DNA of 33,821 nucleotides from Diplocarpon mali (Eukaryota > Ascomycota > Leotiomycetes > Helotiales > Drepanopezizaceae). Positions 11,477 to 22,293 of this stretch are shown here, one piece after another. Location: NCBI GenBank assembly GCA_024741835.1, contig JAENRP010000390.1:1-33821 (forward strand), given 5' to 3'. The translations under genes and the position numbers were made by a program. The stretch's first letter is position 1, and each line of letters opens with the position of its first letter. Under the pieces are notes generated by a model, which was not told the DNA's origin, did no database searches, and was given only the letters and a program-made list of their open reading frames with translations.

Positions 11477-12524
11477 TAGAAATAAGAATTTTAAAACTGG
11501 ACCTAACCTGCCTTTTGCTAAAATAATTCTAGAAACCGCTATTAAACAAACTGCTTAAACGCTTAGCGCAGCCTCTTTACAATTTTCGGAATCTTTAAAG
11601 GACTTTCCTTTAGTTGAACGACCTATTTTAGCTTAACCTTTAAAAAGGATAGATCATTTAATAGCTACTTTAGCTAATTTACAATTTGAAACTAAAGGAT
11701 TGCGCGCTTGCTTAGACTCCTTCCTTAATAATTTAAAGGAGCTAGTTCTTAACTTCTTTATATCTATATATAACTGTTTTAGAAATAATAATATAAGGGA
11801 AGACCCTATCCCTATTACTCTAAAGATAATTAAGAGAGCTATTAGATAGATTTAATAGCTTATTTTAAACGAGTTTACCCTTATAGATATTATTCAATTC
11901 TTTAATAATTATAGAAGTTAAGAACCTAGTCTCTTAGATGCTAAGCGAGACTATTTTATCTTATAAGAAAGAGAATGCAAAGAGGAATCTATTAATTAGG
12001 ATATTTGTAATTATAGCAATATGCCTCAATCGGTTATTCTTAACCTTAAGCTTAAAGAACGATATAATATTCAAGTATCCTTTGTAATAAAGACGCGCTT
12101 TCGATAGTATCTTCTTAGCGTAGGAATCGAAGGGAGAAGACTTTGCGACCTTTATATCCGCTCTCTTTCGGTTTATTATAATCTTAATTATAAAGGATTT
12201 GATATTAATGAAACTATTAAATACTTTAAACTTCTTTATATAGTAAAAGATATCGATCTTTTTCTAATCTACTTTAATAATCAATTCTTTATCTCTTTAA
12301 AGATATGCAAATCCAACCTATTAATAATAGAGGCATCTCTAAGTGCTATAAAATTCAAAGCTGATCCCGAAGCCTTAAAAGCGTTAGAGCCGATTGAATG
12401 GAACAATTCCTTCTTATTAATATTATTAAGTAATAAATAGTAGGAGGAAATAAAGGAAGAAGGGTCAATTGTAATACCTAAACCCTTTAGATGCCGCTTC
12501 CTAACCGATAATTTTACTATTAAT

Positions 12525-12529
12525 AATAG
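12525..12529. repeat. target-site duplication AATAG, left of X2
   Basis: AATAG immediately precedes the X2 LTR and is repeated immediately after the other LTR (28268-28272). X2 itself carries the undisrupted version of this ORF2 site in its own copy near 18511-18525. Confidence 0.93.
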
Positions 12530-12773
12530 TATAAAACTGAGGGGAGACAACACAAGAATAGGCCTAAGGGAAGACCCAAAAACAAGAGGAGGAAGCACCA
12601 CAAGCGGGCTCTCTTAGACAAGATATTAGGAACAAGTCCCAAGTATAGGGTATATTCAGTACTATGGCGATACGCGCTGTTTCTATATATAGAAGATGGC
12701 CCTTTTATCCTCCTACCGTCCTACGTCGATCATATGATATATATCACGAGACCTATCTATCTCAGGTCTCTAT
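12530..12773 (-). repeat. 3' LTR of X2 (244 bp)
   Basis: In + orientation it starts TATAAAACTGAGG and ends GGTCTCTAT. It is the same length as the other X2 LTR and of the X1 LTR. The usual TG...CA termini are not present: in element orientation the better preserved copy begins GTGGAG and ends TTTTATA, so RIP may have altered the ends. Confidence 0.93.
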
Positions 12774-12793
12774 ATATGTCCTAAACAATAAAA

Positions 12794-12810
12794 GTAGTAG
12801 CCCCTACTAC
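12794..12810. repeat. perfect 7-bp hairpin inside the 3' LTR edge
   Basis: GTAGTAG and CTACTAC flank CCC, about 21 bp inside the 3' LTR. The X1 equivalent is outside the window, so conservation cannot be tested here. Confidence 0.35.
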
Positions 12811-12957
12811 TATTAGTAAAGAATATAGAACAATATAGGTTAAGGCAATAGCATATCAATCATTAGCAAACCCTAAGTGCGAGAAAACTAATATATTAAA
12901 AGGCTTAAACTAGGGCTATATTATTATTAAAGGTAAAAGAAAAAAAAGGAGAGTTTT

Positions 12958-12978
12958 NNNNNNNNNNNNNNNNNNNNN
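12958..12978. other. assembly gap of 21 N in X2
   Basis: Twenty-one N interrupt the X2 3' region. By alignment, the last base of the window (33821 in X1) corresponds to position 12981 in X2. Both copies therefore stop within about 3 bp of the same element position. Confidence 0.95.
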
Positions 12979-12989
12979 ATGCGCTTTTC

Positions 12990-13012
12990 ACCTATAGGCC
13001 GGGCCTAGGAGT
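12990..13012. repeat. 23-bp palindrome, site 14 (X2 3' UTR)
   Basis: The arms are ACCTATAGGCC and GGCCTAGGAGT around a central G. It is noncoding, 12 bp from the N gap. Partner in X1: 33790-33812. Confidence 0.88.
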
Positions 13013-13057
13013 TAGAAAAAGAAACTAGCAAAACAAACAAATAAGCTATGGAATTGT

Positions 13058-13072
13058 AAAAAAAAAAAAAAA
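13058..13072 (+). repeat. A15 run in X2 3' region
   Basis: X2 has 15 A on the + strand where X1 (near 33737) has only 6 T on its + strand. The expansion roughly cancels the 9-bp difference in the ORF3 microsatellite. Confidence 0.6.
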
Positions 13073-13302
13073 CAATTAAAATAGAACTAACTTAGGCGTC
13101 AGTTTTCCTTGGTTCTCTTTAAAGGATAGGGAGAACTATTATTAGATAATACTCTCTTTGCTAAACGACCACTTCTTCTCATAGCATTGCTGTTAGTGTT
13201 TGACAAGGCAGGTCTCAGTGTGGCGGGAGCTTCTATGCTCCTTGCGGATGCTAGTGTAGTATAACGGCTTCTGCCGATAGGGAGAGAGACTTATATAGTG
13301 GC

Positions 13303-13325
13303 GTTATTATTATTATTATTATTAT
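13303..13325 (-). repeat. trinucleotide microsatellite coding for Asn run (X2 ORF3)
   Basis: A run of ATT (AAT in the gene's sense) encodes seven Asn near the ORF3 C-terminus. X1 has an interrupted version three codons longer (33476-33507) with K-E-D inside. Confidence 0.75.
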
Positions 13326-13414
13326 CATCCTTAGGGGAATTGTTAGTAATAGAGGAGGGGGAGGCAGGAGATTCTATAGATACTACTTCCTTAGCCTTGC
13401 CCTTTGATAGATCA

Positions 13415-13437
13415 AGTTGCGGGCCGGGCCTAGGAGT
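13415..13437. repeat. 23-bp palindrome, site 13 (X2 ORF3 residue 1043)
   Basis: On the - strand it encodes TPRPGPQL within an uninterrupted frame. The arms are AGTTGCGGGCC and GGCCTAGGAGT. Confidence 0.88.
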
Positions 13438-14236
13438 TATATTAGGTGTCTTTACATAAGGCTTCTTAGTGCTATACTTCTTGAGGAGTATCATTTTATT
13501 AATTATATTATCAGCTTTGATATTATCATTTATATCCTTAGTCTTTATCTAAGACTTATTGCTATATAACTGTAGCTCTAGTTGTTGAACCAGCTTTTAA
13601 GTACTAGTAAAATCTTTAAAAAGTTCTTATTTATGCTTCTTCAGATATGCTATTAGTTGAGACACGTCTTTTGCAAACAAATCCTTTATAGTTATTACTA
13701 CTAATAGATCACTTTATAATTGTCTTCCTATAAGAGTATCTGATAGTGGACCACCTTTTATTATACTAAGCGTTGTATAAAACTTGGCTGAGGCTTCTTT
13801 GGTAATACTCTATCTCGCTATGCTTGGTTTCTTTATACAGATGGAATCGATAATGAATTCTTCTAGGTCAGCGCTATTCTTGAGTGATTTATTACTAATA
13901 ACTTTTATGTAATTGTTGCTGACGGTAAGAAAACCACCCTTTCTAAGTTCTCTATCAGAATCCAGGTTAATGAAGGTGCCTTGTTTTATAAATACTAAGA
14001 ACGGAGTAGTCTTATTAGAGATATACTCCTTTAGAATTGTTCTATCCTTAGTGTTTAATTCTTTCTATTGAGCTGCGCTTTATGCCAGATTTAATAAGAT
14101 CTATTAAGAGTTCTTAAGGCGACGGGGTGTGAGTGTAGATGACTTATAAGACTTTTCCCATATAATAAATTCTCCGGTCGATTGTTTGGCTGCTAGAATC
14201 ATATAGTAGTCAATAGTTCTATTATTAGGTGGATTG

Positions 14237-14259
14237 ACTTGCGAGCCAGGCTTAGGAGT
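14237..14259. repeat. 23-bp palindrome, site 12 (X2 ORF3 residue 769)
   Basis: On the - strand it encodes TPKPGSQV, inside the uninterrupted 136-codon stretch at 14104-14514. Confidence 0.88.
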
Positions 14260-15466
14260 TAATCTTACGAATCTTATATTAGCGTTAATCTTAGTAGAAA
14301 CAATTCGCAAATAGTAATCAATGCTTATAAACTGTATAGGCTTAGGATACGCTATTAGCTTGTGTAAAGAATTATAACGAGTTAATAGAGCACTAAGATA
14401 TAGACTATGGTATATCCTTAAGGTCTGCTGTATTAAGCTGTGAGTTATGTTGTAGAGGAAGGCGGAGGAGGGGCTTGGCTTCTTATCTAAGGTCCGGAAA
14501 TGGTATCGGTACATTTCTAGCTCCTCTTATACTATTATTAAAAATGAATTCTTTCTACGATTACTATGACTATACGTGCGTACGGTACTTAGGAAAGCGC
14601 AGCTGAATAATTTAGGCATGTTTAAAAAACCTTTGCTGCGGAGTAATGTTAGGTTGTTACTAGTTAGTATGGCATTATACTAGGCGGGAGTCCAGGCGAT
14701 ATTATAGAATAATTTCAGAGCTTTAGGCTCTACTTTGAACTTAGCGAAACCTAATAATATATCTTTCTTGACCTGGCTTGCTATTCTATTGCTGGTAGCT
14801 ATAATTGTATGATTCCTTAGGTGTAGTAAAAACAACTTTAGGTCGGGTGCAATGCAAAATTTATATATATTAAAGGAAACTTGCTCATTGGTTAGAGATA
14901 CTATTATCAGCCTATAATATTATGCATATTATCGTTTATATAGAGTATAAAATTTTTCGAAACTGAAGTCCTCGAATATCCTTATCATAAATTTGCTTAG
15001 TTGTATCTTTATCTTTAGTATTACTGCAATCTTGAATCTATTGCTATGTTAAAGTATTATCTTAATATTAAGGGGAACTTCATAGCACTCCATAGATATA
15101 ATTATTATACTATTTTCTGGTTTTTCTTTAAGGATATAGTAGTTACCCTTCAATTTCTTATGCTTAATAAAGAAATGCATAATATTGTCTATAGAAAATT
15201 TGTCTTATTATAGCTTTATGATTTGTTTAATAGCTCTTGCTATCGCTTCTTATACTAGCAAAACTTCTCCCTGACCTTCCTTTTTCAAACGCTTTATTAT
15301 TGACTTATAGAATTTTAGAACAAATTTTTGCAGGTCTTCGGAAAAGGTTTATATAATATCGGCTGTATCCTTCTTAGTATTGTTAAAAATTTCTATTATA
15401 TTAGTAATAGGGTTGTTCTCTTCGTCTGTTAGATCATCTTTAGAGTCTATATTATTACGTATTCTG

Positions 15467-15489
15467 ACCTATGGGCTAGGCTTATAAGT
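15467..15489. repeat. 23-bp palindrome, site 11 (X2 ORF3 residue 359)
   Basis: On the - strand it encodes TYKPSP-stop-V. It is the only ORF3 site without an ORF2 counterpart. Confidence 0.84.
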
Positions 15490-15652
15490 CAACTTCTTTG
15501 CCACTGGTGTTCTAGGTGTTTGGGGCATCTTTAAGGATAGTGAATCAAACTCATTTGAGTCTAATGATTAGTGATCGCAATAGTTAGCTATTTGAGTTCC
15601 AGGTATTATAAGTACCTCTGGCTTAGGGATATCCTCCTTATATAGTACTTCT

Positions 15653-15675
15653 ACTTATGGGCCGGGCCTATGAGT
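15653..15675. repeat. 23-bp palindrome, site 10 (X2 ORF3 residue 297)
   Basis: On the - strand it encodes THRPGP-stop-V. The arms are ACTTATGGGCC and GGCCTATGAGT. Confidence 0.9.
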
Positions 15676-16563
15676 CAAATTTTGCTTATTAGTTGAATCT
15701 TCTAAGGGTAGTAGCATTTTCTAAGCGGCAGGTATAATAAACTCCTATCTTTCTATCTTATTATCAAAGTAGTTTATAGTATACTTAGCTAGATAGATCA
15801 TCTTTTCCTTTATAATGAGTAAACCATATTATGACTATTGCAAACCGAGGGTATCTAGAACTGTTTGGTCTAGTAATGCAATATTATTATACTAGGAGGG
15901 GCTGTCCTTTATGATCTGAATAGCAGAGTAGATAATAGTACTTGAGAAACCTATAAATTTTCTACCTTACGCACTATTTCCCTATAGCTTTTTTATATCC
16001 TCTTAGATGGTGAAATGATTTAATACCTATATGGCCTTTGCTACTAGTTGGTATGTCTTAAAAATTTTGCTAAGCCCTTGCAGGGTATTATTAGCAGTGA
16101 TATTAGTTATGAAGTGTGTCCGAAAAAGTGTATTATAGGTGCTACTTGTAAACTGTAACAACCTTTTTATACACTCATTTTTCTTGTCTCGATTCTTCCG
16201 AAATAGATCGACTGAATTGGCATACCTCTGATATTCCTATAGGAATTTTTCACGATCGATTCCCTTTGTCTTAAGCTCATTCTCAAGAAAATCATTAAAG
16301 CCTAAAAATCCTTCTTTAACTATAGAGATTCTGTAGTTCAATACTTTAATAGATGAGTTTAGGAATACCTATTATTCTATTTCACTTAACGTTCTATAAG
16401 TGCTCACCATATCTTTTAATAATCTTAATAACTTGCCCTCCTATAAAAAGCCACCCTTTAATATTAGCTTATTGCTGGTGGTATTTATTGACTTGCTGCC
16501 TAAGGCAACGACTGATATATTCTTCTTAGGTATGGCTTTCTTATTTAAGCTTGGTAGTGCCAT

Positions 16564-17122
16564 GATGAATTAGTCGGCAGGGGGGGTAGCTTTAAACGAA
16601 GAGATGATTATTTAAGAAAGATTAATAATATAAGAGGCCTATACTAGAAAAGATTGATGATAGAAAGATAATAGTGGTAGTGCTAGTATTATAGGTCTGG
16701 TGGGGTTATAGAGAAAGTAAAAAGGTAAAATCGTTATGCAGGGAGAGGCTTATTTATAGAGTTTGGAATCACGCTAGTATACAAAGGAAAAGTGGGCATA
16801 ATGAGCTTGGAAGTAGGAATAAAAGTGGGGTGTAACGTATATAAGGACCTATAATTGGTGAATGATAATTCTTTAAAGGTGAGGATGATATTTCAAAGGT
16901 AAGCGTTAGAAAGTTGTATATAAAGGAAATAATCAAGGGGTGGATTATATAAAGAATAAAGTAGAGTAAAGAATATATATAGAATAGAATAATGAATAAA
17001 GAATAAAGAGGTATAGGTATATAGAAAGTAGATAATCCTAAAAAAATTCAATATCTAATTCGCAATTTCTTTAAATGGTTTTCAAAGGGAGGGTAGACTA
17101 TGATTCTCTAGATCGAATCGAC
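16564..17122 (-). other. ORF2-ORF3 intergenic region (X2)
   Basis: The 559 bp between ORF2 and ORF3 have no coding frame I can support. Around 16935-17040 the + strand is dominated by GAATA/AATAAAG-like low-complexity units. In the element's sense this is a pyrimidine-rich tract with TATATA and TATATAA stretches, ahead of ORF3. An internal promoter or a splice/polyadenylation region for a separate ORF3 transcript is possible but not shown. Confidence 0.5.
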
Positions 17123-17300
17123 TCAATTGTCAGTTCTATTATCACTTCGGAGTCTTCTTCTCTTGCGTTGGTTCTCATTTCTCGGCGATTTCTCAGCTTT
17201 AAGGACCTCTTTTAAAGGATCTTTTATTAGTACCCTTAGATTTGGTAATTAAGGTTCATTTGAACCTTCTTATAGGCTTAAGCTAGCTAAGTCCAACCTC

Positions 17301-17323
17301 ACTTATAGGCCGGGCTCGCGAGT
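17301..17323. repeat. 23-bp palindrome, site 9 (X2 ORF2 residue 1040)
   Basis: On the - strand it encodes TREPGL-stop-V. Confidence 0.88.
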
Positions 17324-18185
17324 CAGTCTTGGCGTTTCTAAACTTAAGGGTAAAAATAGGAGATTAGTTCCTAAATCAGGGTCTGATACTATGCTAGCGT
17401 CTCAGTTCGTCTCTTTTCCGAATTTTCTTGCAATAATGCCTTTATCAATTAGTGCATTAGGCTCTCGGATAGCATTTACTTTATTGCGTTGTCCCTAAGA
17501 CTTGAGTCTATAAAGAAGCGACTTAGTATTTGTAATATTCGTCTAGGCCTTAATAAGGGCGTTGAAGAGCTTCTGATTATGTTTTATAAGGTGGATTTTC
17601 AATTTGTCTTTATTAAGAAGAAATAACTCTTGTACTTCGATTATAACTAATGGATCCGTTTAAGAGCATCGACTAATAATGGCTTTAAAGAGGCTGCTGC
17701 AGTTCTTAAGATGAAAAGCTGCCTTAAAAGGTGCAGTGGTCCTACTTGTGTTGATCTATTAAAGTACTAGAGGTTGCTCTAAAGTAGAGACTGAAAAGAT
17801 AAGGTCAGAGATTTGAGTCTTATTTTCTAAGGTATTCTTATTATAAATGGCTATATAATTATTATAAAAGGCTATGAAACCACTAGTCCTATAAGGATTA
17901 TCCGAAAGCATTTTAAGAAGGTATCCTTATTTTATTATTACTATAATTGGATTGCTATTATTAGTGATAGGTTGCAAGATCTCCTTTCACTTTAATTTTA
18001 CAGTTATTTGAGCTAGTTGAGATTTTGAACCGAGTGCCTAAGAAGTCTATCGACTTATCTTCTTCGCAGATGGAGTGAGTTTCATATTCGACTAAGAGCC
18101 GACCTACCTATTAAGGCTTCTAGAAGCTGGCCCTTATCCGATCAGTAGGATCTGATAATCTAAGACTTGCTTTCTAATAAAATTG

Positions 18186-18208
18186 ACTTACGGGCCGGGA
18201 CTGCAAGT
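18186..18208. repeat. 23-bp palindrome, site 8 (X2 ORF2 residue 745)
   Basis: On the - strand it encodes TCSPGP-stop-V. The short + strand frame over it is a shadow. Confidence 0.87.
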
Positions 18209-19571
18209 GAAAATCGGAATTTCTTTATTAATAGCACTTGCATCTCTCTTTATCAAAACGACTTAATTATAAAGACTAAGGCTAATCAATTAGAGAGGTT
18301 CGGGATAGGCTATAAGCTGATAGGTTCCTCTACTTCTCGCTATTATAACTAAGAGGTAGAGTCCATAGTGCATTCGAAGGACTTATTGAATAAGATTGAA
18401 TATTATATTATAAAGAAAATAAGAAGGTATAGAGGTTGCGCTATCTATAGGGCGGAAGTGATAAAGATACATCTCTGCTTCTTATCTTATAATAGAGAGG
18501 AATATACTTGTAAAAGCACTATTATTAGTAGTAAAATTGTCGGTTAGGAAGCGGTATCTAAAGGGTTTAGGCATTACAATTGACCCTTCTTCCTCTATTT
18601 CCTCTTGCTATTTATTATTTAGTAATATCGATAAGAAGGAATTATCCTATTCAATTAGCTCTAACGCCTTTAAGGCTTTAGGATTAGCCTTGAATTTTAT
18701 AGCACTTAGAGATGCCTCTATTATTAATAGGTTGGATTTGCATATCCTTGAAAAGATGAAGAATTGATTATTAGGGTAGATTAGAAAAAGATCGATATCT
18801 TCTACTATATAGAGAAGTTCAAGGTATTTAATGATTTTATTAATATCAAATCCTTTATAATTGAGACTATAGTAAACCGAAAGAGAGCAAATATAAAGGT
18901 CGCAAAGTCTTCTTCCTTCGATTCCTACGCTAGGAAGATACTATCAAAAGCGAGTTTTCATTATAAAGGACACCTAAATATTATATCGTTCTTTAAGTTC
19001 GAGGTTGAGAATGACCAATTGAGGCACGTTATTACAATTATAAATATCTTAATTAATAGATTCCTCTTTGCATTCTCTTTCTTATAAGATAAAATAGTCC
19101 CGCTTAGCATCTAAGAGATTAGGTTCTTGACTTTTGCAATTATTAAAGAATTGAACAATATCCATAAGAGCGAACTCATTTAAGATAAGCTATTGAATTT
19201 ATCTGACGGCTCTTTTAATTATCTCTAGAGTAAGAGGAATAGGGTCTTCTCTTATATTATCGTTTCTAAATCGGTTGCATATAGATATAAAGAAGTTAAG
19301 AACTAGCTCCTTTAAGTTGTTAGGGAAGGAGTTTAAGCAAGCGCGCAATCCTTTGGTTTTAAATTGCAAATTAGCTAAGGTGGCTATTAAACGATCTATC
19401 CTTTTTAGAGGTTGAGCTAAAATTGGTCGTTCAGCTAGAGGAAAGTCCTTTGAAGATTCTGAAAATTCTAAAGAGGCTGCGCTAAGCGTTTGAGCAGTCT
19501 ATTTAGCAGCGGTTTCTAGAATTATTTCAATAAGAGGCAGGTTAGGTCTAGTTTTAAAATTCTCGTTTCTG

Positions 19572-19594
19572 ACTCTTGGTCTAGGACCGCGAGT
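19572..19594. repeat. 23-bp palindrome, site 7 (X2 ORF2 residue 283)
   Basis: On the - strand it encodes TRGPRPRV. Confidence 0.83.
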
Positions 19595-20835
19595 TAAATT
19601 ATATAGTTTAGCGCTTATTATATCTTTAGGCTAAAAGGCGAATTTTAAGGCAGGCTTGACTATAAATAACTAATTCTCTTCTTTATTATTAAAGAAATCT
19701 TATTTAAACTCTGGTATAGGAGTCCAGTTTTCTTTTAAAATAAGCAACTTATAAGCAGAAGCGCAGAGCCTTAGTATATTGATAATAGTACTATTAGGTA
19801 GGGTAATATCTGCAGCCTAATTTGATCTTTTTATAGCTCTATTAGCTACTATAAGTATTGCATTAGATAGGCCTACAAATCTGCGACTGCAAATTCGATT
19901 GCCTTGGAATTTTACTACTCCTTTTTAAATAATAAAGAAATTGAGAATTTGAATAGCTCTAGCTATAGGAGTGTTTTCCTTGAGAATTTTTGATAATACT
20001 TGCCTTCTATTATTAGAATTAATATTTATTAGGAAACGTAAATAAAATAGGAGTCCTCTCTTATTAATAGCTAAATTATCTAGTCGTCGAATAGATTCTT
20101 CCCTTTTATCTTGGTCTATTCTGAAAGTGTTAGCTAAGGTTATATATTGATCTGCGTCGGCTAAGAATTCCTCTTTGGAGATTCCCTTTAGTCTTAATTC
20201 TTCGGTTAGGAAGTCGTCAAATTGGAGAATTCCAGGGGCTACCTAGGTTGAAAGGTTACTAATAGCATTCGCGTAAGCTGAAAGGAGTTTTTATTGCTCT
20301 ATATCTCCTAAGGCTGCGTAGGTCAATTTGAAGCTCTTTAACGATGCAATGGCTCTACCGTCCTAAGAGAAGTTTGTAACTAGTACTTATTCATCCTCTA
20401 TTACAGTAGATAAAACTATTTATGAGTTCTTTAAAGGCATATTACTTATAAAAGATAGGGAGTGTAAATAAGAGAGTTTAATGGGGTATAAGAATTAAAA
20501 GGGTATATAAGCTGCAATAGATTTACTATATATATATTAAGGAAATTAGACTTTTTTATTTATTATTTAAGGAAAGTAATAGGAATGTTGTAATTAAAGG
20601 CTAATATTAAGAATGCAAAATAAGTTAGAGTAGGTAAGAATTTAAAGTGATCTTAAAAGATCTATATCTTAAATAACAAAGGAGGCGACCTTGCTGAAAA
20701 TGTAAAAATAAGGATTAAAGGAAAGTAAGACAATTGATAGGCTAGGAAATCGTTTGGTATTCCTACTTGCGTTCTTTGGATATTTTAAGAATAATGACTT
20801 AAGGTTGCGATTAGTTAGGTATTTTAATATTCTTT

Positions 20836-20858
20836 ACTTATAGGACTAGCTTATAGGT
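20836..20858. repeat. 23-bp palindrome, site 6 (X2 pol C-terminus)
   Basis: On the - strand it encodes TYKLVL-stop-V in the pol phase. Confidence 0.82.
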
Positions 20859-22270
20859 TAAATTGGAAAAATCTTAGTCTTTATCTAAGGGTTCAAAATT
20901 GCTTATATCGCCGTCGGTTCCTATAGAAGATTCGGAGGTTGTATCAATTTCTGATTCGTCTTCTAAGGGGAATAAGGTCTAGTCGCGTTAATAAAAGTGC
21001 TTTAGTCGGTTAGCTGCAAAGGTTCCTTTAATATCGATTCTATTAAATTCCTAAAGAGAATAGTATCCCTTTTCTTCCTGCTCAGACTTAATTTTAAATA
21101 GACTAAGCTATCGATAGTTAAGTTTAGTATCTGCGGATATATTAATACTTCTTATAATATCGTAGACTAGGATGAGATCATCTTTTCGAATAGGGTGCAT
21201 TTTAAGTACTTTGGAAGCAGCCTACGCTTCCTTAGCTTTTTCCTAATATCATTTCTTTTGCAGAATGATTTCCTCTATATCTATATCTTAAAGCTCAAGT
21301 TGTCGGCATCTTATTATAAGTAAATCGGAACGGTTCCGAATTTGATTATAGTCGAACAATCTCTAAATAGGCTATTAGGATTTAAGAGGGAGCTATGCCT
21401 CTCTGCTATAGACAAGGAAGAATGGTATAACTCCAGTCGGTTTATAGATTGTCGTTCGATAAGTAAAGAGTATTTTATAAAAGCATTTTATTTAATCCTT
21501 GAATCCTTTGCAAGTAACTTTGGACAGACTATTAAGAATGTTATAGTGTCCTTGTTCTACTATTCTATTAGCTTTCGAGTTGTATATTAAGATTTGAACC
21601 CATTTGATGCTATATTTTCGCAAGAAAGCTTTAACTACTCCTTTGTTTTCAGGGCCTCTATTAATAGTTAATCTGCTAAAAAGTCTATAGCAATAGACCA
21701 CGTCTTCCTAAAGGAACTTTATAATAGATTTAGAGTTAGCAGATCTTAAAGGTCGTCCTTTAGGCTATCCTAATAGGTCTTCCTTTGCTAGAATAAAATA
21801 TATTATCCTATTCTTAGTAGTTAGTACTTGTGTAATGTTGAGGCTGACTTTGTAGAAAAGGCCTAATGGCCAGGTTAGGAATAAGGGATTTTCCTTATAA
21901 CTAGGTTTTCATTTCTAATAAGGGATACAACTCTTTATAAAAGCTTTACAGTCCTTAAAAGAGCCTTTCCAAAAGAATTTTCTTAAGAGTTAGTGGTAAG
22001 TGGACTTAGCTCCTTAGTGGCCAGTTTCCTTATGAATATCTTAAATAGCCTTGGCCTTTAGTTTTTTGTCGTTTAAGCAAAGTTATATAAGGAATGAGTT
22101 ATCGCTCCTTTTGAACAATCGTCTTTTTTATATTAGATAAATTAGAGCTTTAGCTTTGAATTTCTGAAAATCCTTAGGAGCAACCGTCTTTAGTTGTTTA
22201 AGTGTGACTAAAAACTTCGCGATTTCTTCGGAGTCACCTAAGTAGTCAGGTGATAAAATTCTCTTATTTA

Positions 22271-22293
22271 ACTCGCAGGCCGGGCTCGCGAGT
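22271..22293. repeat. 23-bp palindrome, site 5 (X2 RNase H-IN linker)
   Basis: The arms are ACTCGCAGGCC and GGCTCGCGAGT. It is the one genic site in a different codon phase, read as LASPACEL on the - strand. Confidence 0.9.

Larger units (their letters stand above)
10608..12529 (+). pseudogene. X1 ORF2, 5' part (split by X2)
   Basis: ORF2 starts at ATG 10608 (MPLKNL) 165 bp after the pol stop. Its frame runs to the AATAG where X2 inserted, then resumes at 28273 and ends at TAA 29666-29668. The joined length is 1,922 + 1,396 = 3,318 nt, identical to ORF2 in X2. Conserved segments include VVKFQGNR near 11130. A Ser/Lys-rich part around the palindrome (11454-11476) follows, then long helical Leu/Ile/Asn/Lys-rich stretches. 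I recognise no domain. The protein is related to ORF3 of the same element. Numerous in-frame TAA/TAG stops come from RIP. Confidence 0.75.
12774..13290 (-). other. X2 3' untranslated region
   Basis: This segment, between the ORF3 stop and the 3' LTR, contains no coding frame I can support. It holds the N gap, one palindrome, an A15 run and a small perfect hairpin. No strong polypurine tract is seen next to the LTR, although second-strand priming would need one there; it may have been altered or be atypical. Confidence 0.7.
13291..16563 (-). pseudogene. X2 ORF3: long accessory protein, related to ORF2
   Basis: ORF3 runs from ATG at 16563 (MALPSLNKK) to TAA at 13291, 1,091 codons without a frame break but with many RIP-type stops. 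The open parts cover 14514-14104 (starting MYRYHF) and 13494-13291. I recognise no domain and no signal peptide or clear membrane segment. It aligns along its length with ORF2: a shared N-terminal helical part, a V/I-x-x-L-Q-G-N segment, MYxYHF...FLYNI near residue 684 (657 in ORF2), LIAYPKP downstream, and a C-terminal NNYI...DLLVVI...LF region. Four in-phase palindromes encode TxxPGxxV-like peptides at residues 297, 359, 769 and 1043. The C-terminus is an Asp/Asn repeat. It lies 559 bp after ORF2 on the same strand. Confidence 0.78.
17123..20440 (-). pseudogene. X2 ORF2: long accessory protein, related to ORF3
   Basis: ORF2 runs from ATG at 20440 (MPLKNS) to TGA at 17123-17125, 1,106 codons including stop, with no indel relative to X1. 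The start lies 166 bp after the pol stop. In-frame TAA/TAG/TGA throughout are explained by RIP. Features: a helical N-terminal third with VVKFQGNR near residues 190-200, then a palindrome at residue 283 (TRGPRPRV). A long Leu/Ile/Lys/Asn-rich middle follows, then MYLYHF at residue 657, palindromes at 745 and 1040, and a basic C-terminus (KRRRLRS). Similarity to ORF3 in order and spacing indicates an old duplication. No catalytic motif is recognised, so the function is unknown. Possible roles include an Env-, gag- or chromatin-related accessory, but nothing in the sequence decides. Confidence 0.78.

Noticed and set aside
12281..12601. A 106-codon - strand frame crossing the X1/X2 junction
   Set aside because: It combines the LTR of X2 with the antisense strand of X1 ORF2, so it is a product of the insertion, not a gene.
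2773..12773. 2773-12773 as a single element with 244-bp terminal inverted repeats (a DNA transposon)
   Set aside because: The left 244-bp unit belongs to X1 and the right one to X2. Direct LTRs of X2 at 12530 and 28024 with the AATAG duplication explain the inverted arrangement better, and the content is Gypsy gag-pol.
13200..13330. CRISPR-like or tandem array suggested by repeated motifs
   Set aside because: The palindromes are irregularly spaced over many kilobases and mostly lie in codon phase. The ATT run is a simple microsatellite.
18167..18767. Two short + strand open frames in 18167-18767
   Set aside because: They are antisense shadows of ORF2 in X2; the first merely reads a palindrome from the other strand.
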